This document shows positions 14,915 to 23,426 of a stretch of DNA of 64,000 bases, piece after piece. The number at the start of each line of letters is the position of its first letter. Positions within the stretch are counted from its first letter, which is position 1. Location of the stretch: the NCBI RefSeq assembly GCF_004784465.1, contig NZ_SRRU01000006.1, positions 124,001 to 188,000 on the forward strand. Direction: 5' to 3'. This DNA comes from Streptomyces griseoluteus. GTDB lineage: Bacteria; Actinomycetota; Actinomycetes; Streptomycetales; Streptomycetaceae. Position numbers and translations under genes: made by a program. Under the pieces are notes generated by a model. It made no database searches, had not been told where the DNA came from, and saw only the letters and a list, made by a program, of their open reading frames with translations.

Positions 14915-16963
14915 GTGTCCAAACTGACCGACGTGCCCAAACGGATTCTGATCGGGCGCGCACTGCGCAGTGATCGGCTGGGCGAGACGCTCCTGCCGAA
15001 GCGCATCGCCCTCCCCGTCTTCGCCTCCGACCCGCTGTCCTCCGTCGCCTACGCGCCGGGGGAGGTTCTGCTGGTCCTGTCCATCGCGGGCGTGTCGGCG
15101 TATCACTTCAGCCCCTGGATCGCCGTCGCGGTCGTCGTGCTCATGTTCACGGTGGTCGCCTCCTACCGGCAGAACGTGCACGCCTACCCCAGCGGTGGCG
15201 GCGACTACGAGGTGGCGACCACCAACCTCGGCCCCCGCGCCGGGCTGACCGTCGCCAGCGCCCTGCTGGTCGACTACGTCCTCACCGTGGCCGTGTCCAT
15301 CGCCTCCGGCATCGAGAACCTCGGCTCGGCCGTTCCCTTCGTGGTCCAGCACAAGGTGCTGTGCGCCTGTGCCGTGATCGTCCTGCTGACGCTGATGAAC
15401 CTGCGCGGGGTGAAGGAGTCGGGCAAGCTTTTCGCCATCCCCACCTATGTGTTCGTCGGCGGCGTCTTCATCATGATCGCGTGGGGCGCCTTCCGCGGGC
15501 TGGTCCTCGGGGACACGATGCGCGCGCCCACGGCCGGCTTCCACATCCGGGCCGAGCACCAGGGCCTCGCGGGCTTCGCGCTGGTCTTCCTGCTGCTGCG
15601 GGCCTTCTCCTCCGGCTGTGCCGCGCTCACCGGCGTGGAGGCCATCTCCAACGGCGTCCCCGCCTTCCGCAAGCCCAAGTCGAAGAACGCGGCGACCACG
15701 CTCGCCATGATGGGCCTGCTGGCCGTCACCATGTTCTGCGGCATCATCGCGCTCGCCATGACCACCAAGGTCCGCATGGCCGAGTACCCGGCGACCGACC
15801 TGCTGCGCAACGGCGTGCCCATCGGCTCCGGCTACGTCCAGAACCCGGTGATCTCCCAGGTCGCCGAGGCGGTGTTCGGCAAGGGCAGCTTCCTGTTCAT
15901 CGTCCTCGCCGCCGCGACCGCGCTGGTCCTCTTCCTCGCGGCGAACACGGCGTACAACGGCTTCCCGCTGCTCGGCTCGATCCTGGCGCAGGACCGCTAT
16001 CTGCCGCGGCAGCTGCACACCCGCGGCGACCGCCTGGCGTTCTCCAACGGCATCGTGCTGCTCTCCGGCACGGCGATGCTGCTGGTGGTGATCTACGGCG
16101 CCGACTCGACGCGGCTGATCCAGCTCTACATCGTCGGTGTGTTCGTGTCCTTCACGCTCAGCCAGACCGGCATGGTCCGGCACTGGAACCGGCACCTCGC
16201 CGCCGAGAAGGACCCGCTCAAACGCCGTCACATGGTCCGCTCCCGCGCGATCAACGCCTTCGGCGCCTTCTTCACCGGCCTGGTGCTGGTCGTCGTGCTG
16301 GTCACCAAGTTCACCCACGGTGCCTGGGTCGCCCTGCTGGGGATGTGCATCTTCTACGTGACGATGACCGCGATCCGTAAGCACTACGACCGGGTCGCGG
16401 ACGAGATCGCCGCCGTGGACGGCCCCACCGACGACAGCGTGCGCCCCTCACGGGTGCACTCCCTGGTGCTGGTCTCCAAGATCCACCGCCCCACGCTGCG
16501 CGCCCTGGCCTACGCCAAGCTGATGCGCTCCGACACCCTGGAGGCGCTCACCGTCAACGTCGACCCGGCGGAGACCAAAGCGCTGCGCGAGGAGTGGGAG
16601 CGGCGCGGGATCGCCGTACCGCTGAAGGTGCTGGACTCGCCGTACCGCGAGATCACGCGGCCGATCATCGAGTACGTCAAGAATCTCCGCAAGGAGTCCC
16701 CGCGCGACGCGGTGTCGGTGATCATCCCGGAGTACGTGGTGGGTCACTGGTACGAGCATCTGCTGCACAACCAGAGCGCGCTGCGGCTCAAGGGCCGGCT
16801 GCTGTTCACGCCCGGCGTGATGGTGACCTCGGTGCCCTACCAGCTCGAGTCCTCCCAGGTGGCCCGCGACCGGGCCCGCCGCAGGCAGGAGTGGAACGCG
16901 CCGGGCGCGGTGCGGCGGGGCCCGGCCGAGCGGCCGAAGGACGGGGCCGGGACGAAGGAGTGA
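14915..16963 (+). CDS. KimA-type potassium/proton symporter (APC superfamily)
   Basis: 682 residues. About twelve membrane helices fill residues 35-490, followed by a roughly 190-residue cytoplasmic domain. The sequence follows Bacillus subtilis KimA (YdaO) closely in recalled motifs: FASDPLSSVAYAPGE, SYRQNVHAYPSGGGDY, LLVDYVLTVAVSIASG, SGCAALTGVEAISN, GDRLAFSNGI and TLSQTGM. KimA imports potassium with protons and is inhibited by c-di-AMP (family knowledge). Annotation pipelines usually call such proteins amino-acid permeases. The place beside two trkA genes and kdpDE strengthens the potassium reading. The equivalent in M. tuberculosis is Rv2690c, next to ceoB. Confidence 0.85.
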   Translation: MSKLTDVPKRILIGRALRSDRLGETLLPKRIALPVFASDPLSSVAYAPGEVLLVLSIAGVSAYHFSPWIAVAVVVLMFTVVASYRQNVHAYPSGGGDYEVATTNLGPRAGLTVASALLVDYVLTVAVSIASGIENLGSAVPFVVQHKVLCACAVIVLLTLMNLRGVKESGKLFAIPTYVFVGGVFIMIAWGAFRGLVLGDTMRAPTAGFHIRAEHQGLAGFALVFLLLRAFSSGCAALTGVEAISNGVPAFRKPKSKNAATTLAMMGLLAVTMFCGIIALAMTTKVRMAEYPATDLLRNGVPIGSGYVQNPVISQVAEAVFGKGSFLFIVLAAATALVLFLAANTAYNGFPLLGSILAQDRYLPRQLHTRGDRLAFSNGIVLLSGTAMLLVVIYGADSTRLIQLYIVGVFVSFTLSQTGMVRHWNRHLAAEKDPLKRRHMVRSRAINAFGAFFTGLVLVVVLVTKFTHGAWVALLGMCIFYVTMTAIRKHYDRVADEIAAVDGPTDDSVRPSRVHSLVLVSKIHRPTLRALAYAKLMRSDTLEALTVNVDPAETKALREEWERRGIAVPLKVLDSPYREITRPIIEYVKNLRKESPRDAVSVIIPEYVVGHWYEHLLHNQSALRLKGRLLFTPGVMVTSVPYQLESSQVARDRARRRQEWNAPGAVRRGPAERPKDGAGTKE

Positions 16964-17064
16964 CCGTGGGGGTCATCGGGACCCCGTAGACTGGTCGGCT
17001 GTTGTCCGCGCGGGCCCTTGTTCGTCCGCCGCCCCTCCCTCCCCGATCTTGGAGTCACCCCACC

Positions 17065-18393
17065 ATGCAGGCAGAACAGAAGAAGTCTCTGGTGGGCGAG
17101 GAGTACGAGGTCGAGGTCGGCCCGGTCGCCCACGGCGGTCACTGCATCGCCCGTACCGCCGAGGGCCAGGTGCTGTTCGTCCGGCACACGCTGCCGGGGG
17201 AGCGGGTCGTGGCGCGGGTGACCGAGGGCGAGGAGGGCGCGCGCTTCCTGCGGGCCGACGCGGTGGAGATCCTGGACGCGTCCAAGGACCGCGTCGAGGC
17301 GCCGTGCCCGTTCGCCGGCCCCGGCAAGTGCGGCGGCTGCGACTGGCAGCACGCGAAGCCGGGCGCGCAGCGGCGCCTGAAGGGCGAGGTCATCGCGGAG
17401 CAGCTCCAGCGGCTCGCGGGCCTCACCCCGGAGGAGGCCGGCTGGGACGGCACGGTCATGCCGGCTGAGGGCGACAAGCTGCCCGCGGGCCAGGTGCCGC
17501 AGTGGCGCACCCGCATGCAGTACGCGGTCGACGCGGACGGCAACGCCGGCCTGCGCCGGCACCGTTCCCACGAGGTCGAGCCCATCGACCACTGCATGAT
17601 CGCCGCGCCCGGTGTCAGCGAACTCGGCATCGAGGACCGGGACTGGTCGGGCATGGCCTCCGTCGACGCGATCGCCGCGACGGGGTCGCAGGACCGCATG
17701 GTCATCCTGGAGCCCCGCCCCGGTGCCCGGCTGCCGCTCGTCGAGCTCGACCGGCCCGCGTCCGTGATGCGCGTCGACGAGAAGGACGGCGGCGTCCACC
17801 GGGTCCACGGCCGCGCGTTCGTCCGGGAGCGCGCCGACGGCCGCACGTACCGCGTCGGCAGCGGCGGTTTCTGGCAGGTCCACCCGAAGGCGGCGGACAC
17901 GCTGGTGACGGCCGTCATGCAGGGCCTCCTGCCCCGCAAGGGCGAGATGGCGCTGGACCTCTACTGCGGCGCCGGCCTGTTCGCCGGCGCCCTCGCCGAC
18001 CGCCTCGGCGAGACCGGCGCGGTCCTCGGCATCGAGTCCGGCAAGCGGGCGGTGGAGGACGCGCGGCACAACCTGGCGGGCTTCCCCCGGGTACGGATCG
18101 AGCAGGGCAAGGTGGAGTCGGTCCTGCCCCGGACGGGGATCACGGAGGTCGACCTCGTCGTCCTGGACCCGCCCCGGGCGGGGGCCGGCCGCAAGACGGT
18201 GGAGCACCTGGCCGGTCTCGGTGCTCGGCGGATCGCCTATGTGGCCTGCGACCCGGCCGCGCTGGCCCGGGACTTGGGGTACTTCCGCGAGGGCGGGTAC
18301 CGGGTGCGGACGCTGCGGGCGTTCGATCTGTTCCCGATGACGCATCACGTGGAGTGCGTGGCGATTTTGGAGCCGGTCGAAAAGGGTCGCTGA
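17065..18393 (+). CDS. TRAM-domain RNA (uracil-5-)-methyltransferase
   Basis: 442 residues, ATG behind TTGGAG. An N-terminal TRAM RNA-binding domain (about 8-70, VGPVAHGGHCIAR) leads to an iron-sulphur cysteine cluster, CPFAGPGKCGGCDWQH. The C-terminal half is a SAM-dependent methyltransferase fold: LDLYCGAGLFAGAL (SAM loop), DPPRAG and YVACDPAALARDL, which carries the catalytic cysteine and is typical of RlmC/RlmD/TrmA enzymes. It makes 5-methyluridine in 23S rRNA or tRNA; which base cannot be told. It closes the conserved block shared with M. tuberculosis (Rv2689c). Confidence 0.92.
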   Translation: MQAEQKKSLVGEEYEVEVGPVAHGGHCIARTAEGQVLFVRHTLPGERVVARVTEGEEGARFLRADAVEILDASKDRVEAPCPFAGPGKCGGCDWQHAKPGAQRRLKGEVIAEQLQRLAGLTPEEAGWDGTVMPAEGDKLPAGQVPQWRTRMQYAVDADGNAGLRRHRSHEVEPIDHCMIAAPGVSELGIEDRDWSGMASVDAIAATGSQDRMVILEPRPGARLPLVELDRPASVMRVDEKDGGVHRVHGRAFVRERADGRTYRVGSGGFWQVHPKAADTLVTAVMQGLLPRKGEMALDLYCGAGLFAGALADRLGETGAVLGIESGKRAVEDARHNLAGFPRVRIEQGKVESVLPRTGITEVDLVVLDPPRAGAGRKTVEHLAGLGARRIAYVACDPAALARDLGYFREGGYRVRTLRAFDLFPMTHHVECVAILEPVEKGR

Positions 18394-18471
18394 CCTGCGG
18401 TTCTCCGATCGCTGCCGGTCCGTCGGTCGCTCGTCACGGCGGAGCCCGGCCGTGCGGCTGCGGTTTGTCCG

Positions 18472-18496
18472 GCGTGCGGGGGATTTGGGTGGGTAC
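18472..18496 (+). promoter_or_regulatory. Possible SigB-type promoter of topoisomerase IB
   Basis: GCGT, 15 bases, GGGTAC (18491-18496) fits the loose GNNT-N14-16-GGGTAC pattern of streptomycete SigB/SigH-type promoters. A GTTT at 18463-18466 is too distant. The ATG is 90 bases downstream. Confidence 0.3.
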
Positions 18497-18585
18497 CAGA
18501 GCGACAGAGCTTCGATCCGGATTCCAACGGGGGACACGGGACGGTCGGAACCACCCATCCGGTAGTGCGCCATCAGGAGGTCGGG

Positions 18586-19656
18586 ATGCGTCTTTGTCAC
18601 TGCCGTCCCACCGACCCCGGGTTCCGCCGCCTGCGCCAGGGACGCGGCTTTCGTTACCTGGACGCTCACGGGGAGCCGCTGCGCGATCCGGCCGAGCTGG
18701 CCCGGATCCGGGAACTGGTCATACCGCCGGCCTGGCGGGACGTGTGGATCTGCACCAGGGCCAATGGGCATCTGCAGGCCGTCGGTACCGATGCCGCTGG
18801 CCGCCGCCAATACCTGTACCACCCCCAATTCCGTGCGGAGCAGGAGCAGGCCAAGCACGAGCACGTTCTCGACGTCGCCGATGCCTTGCCCGTGATGCGG
18901 CAGGCTGTCGAGGGGCATCTGTACGACCGCGGGCTGACCCGGCACCGGGTCCTGGCCACGGGCGTGCGTCTGCTCGACCTCGGTTTCTTCCGCATCGGCA
19001 GCGACCGTTACACCGAACTGAACAACAGCTACGGCCTCACCACGCTGCTCCGCGAGCACTCCCGCTGCCACGGGGGTGCGGTCCTGTTCACCTACACCGG
19101 TAAGCACGGCAAGGAGATCGTCCAGACCGTCGCCGATCCTGCCGCCTGCCGCTGTCTCACCGCGCTGTTGCGGCGCCGAGGCGGTGGTGACCGGCTCCTG
19201 GCCTACTGGGAACAGCGCTCCTGGCACACGGTGAACGGCGAGGACGTCAACGCGTACCTCAAGGAACTGGCCGGTCTGGAGGTCACCGCCAAGGACTTCC
19301 GTACCTGGCACGCCACCGTCATGGCCGCCGTGGCACTGGCCGTCTCCCACCCCGTCGCACGGAGCGAGAGCGCCCGGCGCCGGGCCATCGCCCGGGCGAC
19401 GCGCGAGGTGGCCGGGTATCTCGGCAACACGCCCGCGGTCTGCCGTGCCTCCTACATCAGCCCACGGGTGATCGAGTTGTACGAGGAGGGCGTCACGGTC
19501 GCCGCCGCTCTGGCTCATCTGGGCGACGAAGGCGCGTACGGCGTCCCCGCCACACACGGAGCCGTGGAGCGGGCAGTGCTGCGCATGCTCCGCGACGGGG
19601 ACCCGTCCGAGGGGTTTGAGCGGGATTCCGCCTCCGCGTTGACGCCGTGCGGGTAG
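18586..19656 (+). CDS. DNA topoisomerase IB (poxvirus/eukaryote type)
   Basis: 356 residues, ATG 18586 behind AGGAGG. It relaxes supercoils by nicking one strand through a 3'-phosphotyrosine. The N-terminal domain runs to about residue 80 (IPPAWRDVWICTRANGHLQA). The catalytic domain shows FFRIGSDRYTELNNSYGLTT with the catalytic Arg, the Lys in TYTGKHGKE, and the nucleophile Tyr290 in CRASYISP. Bacterial IB enzymes of this length are monomeric and dispensable; many lie in accessory or stress regions. It opens a run of same-strand stress-like genes and is preceded by a SigB-like motif. Confidence 0.93.
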   Translation: MRLCHCRPTDPGFRRLRQGRGFRYLDAHGEPLRDPAELARIRELVIPPAWRDVWICTRANGHLQAVGTDAAGRRQYLYHPQFRAEQEQAKHEHVLDVADALPVMRQAVEGHLYDRGLTRHRVLATGVRLLDLGFFRIGSDRYTELNNSYGLTTLLREHSRCHGGAVLFTYTGKHGKEIVQTVADPAACRCLTALLRRRGGGDRLLAYWEQRSWHTVNGEDVNAYLKELAGLEVTAKDFRTWHATVMAAVALAVSHPVARSESARRRAIARATREVAGYLGNTPAVCRASYISPRVIELYEEGVTVAAALAHLGDEGAYGVPATHGAVERAVLRMLRDGDPSEGFERDSASALTPCG

Positions 19657-19858
19657 CCGGCTCGTTCACGCGCTGATCGGGGCAACACGCTGTGGTCTCG
19701 ATCTTGTCTGTGTCGCCGGGTTGCGCATCGCCGCCCACGGGTCGACGTGGGTGGCCTTGCCTCCGCCCAGGGTGTAGCCGCGGGGCCAGTCGGCTGTCCG
19801 GTAAATCGGCCATCTTTCGAAAACCCGTGCCGGATGTGTCGTACGGGCCGGGCGGGGC

Positions 19859-19864
19859 GGGTAC
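19859..19864 (+). promoter_or_regulatory. GGGTAC motif upstream of the 19914 gene
   Basis: GGGTAC 50 bases before the start codon, like the -10 of SigB-type promoters. No upstream element at the correct spacing is seen, so support is weak. Confidence 0.2.
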
Positions 19865-19913
19865 CCGAGGCTTCGGCCAATCCGGGGGGCTCGGTCCCGA
19901 CGAGGAGGCTGCG

Positions 19914-20459
19914 GTGAGTGCGAGTAACGTCCCGCGTGCCGGCACGACCGGTACGCGGCAGGGCGGCCGGCTCCGGCTGGACCTGCTCGGCATCTATCTC
20001 AACGACCATCTGGCGGGGTCCACCGTCGGCACCAACCGGGCCCGTTACCTGGCCCGCGCGACCCGTGGCACCCCGACCGGCGAGGTCCTGGAACCGATCG
20101 CGCGTGAGATCGCGCAGGACCGGCGGAGCCTGCTGGACATCATGGCCAGGCTGGGTGTCCAGGCGCGCCAGTACAAGGTCTTGGCGGGACGCACGGCCGA
20201 GTTGGCCGGGCGGCTCAAGAGCAACGGCCGCCTGGTCCGCCGGTCCCCGCTCACCACGGTGGTCGAGCTCGAGTTCCTGCGGCTCGGCGTCGAGGGCAAA
20301 GCGGCCGGCTGGCGGACGCTGCGCCCGCTCGCCGAGACGGACGAGCGCCTCGACCCGCGGCAGCTCGACCAACTGCTCGAACGGGCCGACCGGCAGCTGC
20401 GCACGCTCGAGGAGCTCCGCTTCCGGCGGTCGCAGGAGGTGTTCCGGGGCCCTGGGTGA
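19914..20459 (+). CDS. Helical conserved hypothetical protein (ferritin-like bundle?)
   Basis: 181 residues from GTG 19914, chosen for the GAGGAGG ribosome site; the longer in-frame start 222 bases upstream lacks one. The sequence is almost wholly helical and charged: LLGIYLNDHLAGSTVGTN, then EPIAREIAQDRRSLLDIM, then two further amphipathic helices with VVELEFLRLGVEGKAAGW between them. The arrangement of four helices with Glu/His spaced like EIAQDRRSLLD recalls ferritin-like bundles, but no full metal-binding set is evident. Similar proteins occur next to stress genes in streptomycetes. Function unknown. Confidence 0.78.
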   Translation: MSASNVPRAGTTGTRQGGRLRLDLLGIYLNDHLAGSTVGTNRARYLARATRGTPTGEVLEPIAREIAQDRRSLLDIMARLGVQARQYKVLAGRTAELAGRLKSNGRLVRRSPLTTVVELEFLRLGVEGKAAGWRTLRPLAETDERLDPRQLDQLLERADRQLRTLEELRFRRSQEVFRGPG

Positions 20460-20534
20460 CCGACCTGTTCCTCGGCGGGGCTCAGGCACCCGCCCTTTCG
20501 CAGGAGATACAAGGCGCACCAGAGGAGTGCCGTC

Positions 20535-20705
20535 ATGACTGTTCCCGAAGAGAACCGACCGAAGACCCACACCACCGACGAGGTGGTCATGGAACCGTCG
20601 CAGGACCGGGACGCGGAGGGTCGGACCGGCGGAGCGAAGAGCCGCGACCTGCGTGAGGCGATGGACGAGGCGGGGATCGAACCGGACGACTTCGAGGACC
20701 GGTAG
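20535..20705 (+). CDS. Small acidic protein, 56 aa
   Basis: 56 residues with ATG behind AGAGGAG. It is very polar (MTVPEENRPKTHTTDEVV ... REAMDEAGIEPDDFEDR), with no hydrophobic core, so it is probably intrinsically disordered. It lies between the helical 181-residue protein and the DUF2795 gene on the same strand, 51 bases before the latter. It is too short for confident family assignment. Third-position GC bias and a clear ribosome site support it as a gene. Confidence 0.65.
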   Translation: MTVPEENRPKTHTTDEVVMEPSQDRDAEGRTGGAKSRDLREAMDEAGIEPDDFEDR

Positions 20706-20756
20706 GCGTGGCCACTCGCCGCGCCGACGAGCTCGGACAAGCAAGGAGGATCCCTC

Positions 20757-21074
20757 ATGGCACACACCAGCGTGCCGGAGGTGCTGGACGCGATCAAGGA
20801 CGTCGACTTCCCGGCCGACAGGGATGAGCTGGTCGAGGCGGCGCGGTCGGCGGGCGCCTCGGAGGAGGTGATCAAGGCACTGCGCGGTATGCCGCCGGAG
20901 CAGTACGCGAACCGCGAGGAAGTGGCCAGGTCCGTCCGCGTGGACCCGGCCTCGGACCTCGGACTCACCGCAGCGCAGCGCGCGGAGCAGGCCCGTGCGG
21001 GCGGCAAGCCCGGACTGTCCCAGCACCTGCGGGAGGAGCCGAAGACCCCGATCGAGGAGGAACTCGACCGCTGA
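20757..21074 (+). CDS. DUF2795 protein
   Basis: 105 residues, ATG with a strong AAGGAGGAT ribosome site. The N-terminal 65 residues (SVPEVLDAIKDVDFPADRDELVEAA ... AL) match the short DUF2795 helical domain, in which a helix-turn-helix-like pair precedes a conserved LRGMPPEQYANREEV segment. The C-terminus is polar and disordered-looking. DUF2795 proteins are common in actinobacteria, often in several copies, and have no established function. Position among topoisomerase IB, OYE and fasciclin genes suggests a stress-response role, without direct evidence. Confidence 0.82.
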   Translation: MAHTSVPEVLDAIKDVDFPADRDELVEAARSAGASEEVIKALRGMPPEQYANREEVARSVRVDPASDLGLTAAQRAEQARAGGKPGLSQHLREEPKTPIEEELDR

Positions 21075-21103
21075 CCGTTCCTCGCAGGCACGCCCGGCCG
21101 GCG

Positions 21104-21129
21104 GTGTGGGCCACGAGCGGCCGGGGTAC
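21104..21129 (+). promoter_or_regulatory. Possible SigB-type promoter of the OYE gene
   Basis: GTGT (21104-21107), 16 bases, GGGTAC (21124-21129) agrees with the GNNT-N14-16-GGGTAC pattern. It would give a leader of about 97 bases before ATG 21233. Confidence 0.35.
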
Positions 21130-21232
21130 TCGGGTGCACCCACCGTGCGGGGCGCCCCGCAGGATTGCAGGCCGTCACGGCTCGACGGCTGCGAGGCACC
21201 CGGCGTCTCACATCCCTCCTGCGAGGCTTCCT

Positions 21233-22303
21233 ATGAGCCGTCTCTTCTCCCCACTCACCCTCCGCGGCACGACGTTCCGGAACCGGGCCTGGGTGGCCCC
21301 CATGTGCCAGTACAGCTCGGTAGACGGCTATCCCCAGGACTGGCATCTGGTCCATCTCGGCTCCCTGGCGCGTGGCGGGTCCGGCCTGGTCATGCAGGAG
21401 GCCACGGCAGTGGAACCCGAGGGCCGGATCACCCCCTCCGACGCCGGTATCTGGGAGGACGGGCAGGCCGCCGCGTACAAGCGGATCACCGACTTCGTCC
21501 ACGAGCAGGGGGCCGTTGCCGGCATCCAGATATCCCATGCCGGCCGCAAGGCGTCGACGGCGCCGCCCTGGGAGGGTGACGCGTACGTCGAACCGGAGGC
21601 CGGAGGATGGCAGACGGTCGCACCGTCACCGCTGCCGTTCGACGACTGGCCGGCCCCGCGGGAGCTCAGCGCGAACGACATCCGCGCCCTGGTCCGGGCC
21701 TTCGGCGAAGCCACCGCGCGGGCGCTGTCCGCCGGCTTCGAGGTCCTGGAGATCCACGCCGCGCACGGCTATCTGCTGCACCAGTTCCTGTCACCGCTGT
21801 CCAACCACCGCAGTGACGAGTACGGAGGCGATCTCGACGGACGCAGCCGTTTCCTCGTCCAGGTCACCGACGCCGTACGGGCGCAGTGGCCGGAGGACCG
21901 TCCGCTGTTCGTACGCTTCTCGGCCACGGACTGGGCCGACGGCGGCTGGACCCCGGAGGAGACGGTCGAGCTGTCGCGGCACCTGGTGGCCCACGGCGTC
22001 GATCTGGTGGACATCACCAGCGGCGGGCTCGTCCACAACGCCCGTATCGAGGTGGAGCCCGGCTACCAGGTGCCCTTCGCGCGAACCGTCCGCGAGGGCG
22101 CGGCCCTGCCCGTCTCCGCGGTCGGACTGATCACCGCACCGGAGCAGGCCGACCAGATCCTCGTGGACCGCTCGGCCGACGCGATCATGCTCGCTCGCGA
22201 ACTGCTGCGCAACCCGACCTGGCCGCTCCGCGCGGCCTACGTGCTCGGTGACGACGTCCCGTGGCCGAAGCAGTACCAGCGCGGCCGCCTGCGTCATCGC
22301 TGA
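21233..22303 (+). CDS. Old yellow enzyme family NADH:flavin oxidoreductase (YqjM type)
   Basis: 356 residues, a TIM-barrel FMN enzyme that reduces activated C=C bonds with NAD(P)H. Visible: APMCQYS near residue 25, whose cysteine tunes FMN in the YqjM/thermophilic-like class; the substrate-binding pair in QISHAGRKAS; HAAHGYLLHQFLSPLSN; and C-terminal VGLITAPEQADQIL and MLARELLRNPTWP phosphate-binding elements. The start is ATG 21233 with GAGG upstream. Such enzymes detoxify electrophiles and are often induced by oxidative stress, which suits the neighbourhood and the SigB-like motif upstream. Confidence 0.92.
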   Translation: MSRLFSPLTLRGTTFRNRAWVAPMCQYSSVDGYPQDWHLVHLGSLARGGSGLVMQEATAVEPEGRITPSDAGIWEDGQAAAYKRITDFVHEQGAVAGIQISHAGRKASTAPPWEGDAYVEPEAGGWQTVAPSPLPFDDWPAPRELSANDIRALVRAFGEATARALSAGFEVLEIHAAHGYLLHQFLSPLSNHRSDEYGGDLDGRSRFLVQVTDAVRAQWPEDRPLFVRFSATDWADGGWTPEETVELSRHLVAHGVDLVDITSGGLVHNARIEVEPGYQVPFARTVREGAALPVSAVGLITAPEQADQILVDRSADAIMLARELLRNPTWPLRAAYVLGDDVPWPKQYQRGRLRHR

Positions 22304-22692
22304 GACAGTGGGTGCAAGTCGAGGCCGCGCGCTCCGCACCGTACGGGGGGAATACGCTGACGACGCCCGCCCGATGGCGGAACCCGGACAGTCAGACCGT
22401 CACGACCGTTCAGGACCACGCGACTTGGCTGTCTCCGCCGCGGAATGGACACTGAAGGCGCGCCGGGGCCGACGCGCCCCCACCGGAGGCGGGCGGTCAA
22501 GTCATCACGCGGGGTGCGGAGAGGTCCGGCAGGAGTCGAGATGCGGTCTTTGATCCGTGCTGGATATCCTTGCGGAGGATCGGGCGGAGCCGCCCGGGGC
22601 GTGGCCGTGCAGGCCCCCGTCCCGCCCAGCGAAGAGGGCGTATCCCGCAAGCCGCCTTCGCGGCGCTCACACCTCCATGGGAGGGAGTTGCG
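22304..22692. other. Intergenic region upstream of the fasciclin gene
   Basis: 389 bases. A weak promoter candidate is TGCGGT (22542-22547), 17 bases, TATCCT (22565-22570), which would give a leader of about 116 bases. No coding frame with proper bias, RNA gene or repeat is seen. Confidence 0.4.
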
Positions 22693-23271
22693 ATGAGGCT
22701 CACCCACATGCACACGGTCAGGTTCGCCGGAGCGGCTCTGGCCGCCATCCCGCTCGCGCTCGGTGCTCTCACATCCCAGAGCAGCGCTCAGGACGCGTCT
22801 CCCAGCCCCTCGGGAACCTTCGGGCCGGGCTGCTCGGCGCTCTCCCAGAAGGCCGATACGGCCAAGGACAAGGTGGTGGACGCCGCCGCCGCGTACCCGC
22901 AGCTCAGCCAGCTCGTCTCGGCGGCCGTCCGGGCACACCTCACCGACACCCTGAACGACAAGTCCGCGGTCACCGTCTTCGCGCCCAACAACGACGCCTT
23001 CCAGAAGGTGACCGCGTCCCAGCTCTCCTCACTGCTCAGCAACGAGGGGCAGCTCAAGAAGGTGCTGACCTACCACGTCGTGGACAAGGAGATCACGCCT
23101 GATCAGCTGTCCAACGGTTCCTTCACCACGGTGGAGGGCGGCAAACTGACCACGTCCGGGTCGGGCACCGACTTCAAGGTGAACGACAAGGCGAACATCG
23201 TCTGCGGCAACATCAAGGCGGCGAACGCCACCATCTACGTCGTGGACTCGGTCCTCCAGCCTCCGTCCTGA
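22693..23271 (+). CDS. Secreted fasciclin (FAS1) domain protein
   Basis: 192 residues, ATG behind GGGAGGGAG. A Sec signal peptide of about 32 residues (VRFAGAALAAIPLALGAL) ends near SSAQD. The mature protein is one FAS1 domain: a YPQLSQLVSAAVRAHLTDTL helix, the H1 motif VTVFAPNNDAFQKV, the LLSNEGQLKKVLTYHVV segment and the H2-like ATIYVVDSVLQPPS end. It resembles mycobacterial MPT70/MPT83-type FAS1 proteins. FAS1 domains mediate adhesion or bind small ligands at the cell surface; no catalytic role is known. Two cysteines (CSAL and VCGNI) could make a disulphide. A hairpin terminator follows. Confidence 0.92.
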   Translation: MRLTHMHTVRFAGAALAAIPLALGALTSQSSAQDASPSPSGTFGPGCSALSQKADTAKDKVVDAAAAYPQLSQLVSAAVRAHLTDTLNDKSAVTVFAPNNDAFQKVTASQLSSLLSNEGQLKKVLTYHVVDKEITPDQLSNGSFTTVEGGKLTTSGSGTDFKVNDKANIVCGNIKAANATIYVVDSVLQPPS

Positions 23272-23300
23272 CCCGCCCTCCGGTTCTCCGCCTCACTTGA

Positions 23301-23341
23301 CGAGGCACGGCGTCGCACCCCTGCGCGGCCGCCGTGCCTCG
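23301..23341 (+). terminator. Terminator after the fasciclin gene
   Basis: CGAGGCACGGC (23301-23311) pairs perfectly with GCCGTGCCTCG (23331-23341) around a 19-base loop. Confidence 0.7.
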
Positions 23342-23426
23342 TCCCGTCACCGTACGAGGGACTTGATCGGGCCGACGGCACCCTGGATATGGTGGTCGCC
23401 GGGCCCGGAGGGACTTGGGGGAAGCG

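Noticed and set aside
14915..16963. General amino-acid permease annotation for this transporter
   Set aside because: Family motifs and gene context agree better with KimA-type potassium transport than with amino-acid uptake.
19673..19801. Reverse frame reading ADWPRGYTLGGGKATHVDPW
   Set aside because: It looks a little like the end of a lost protein, but it has no start or recognised family; kept only as a note.
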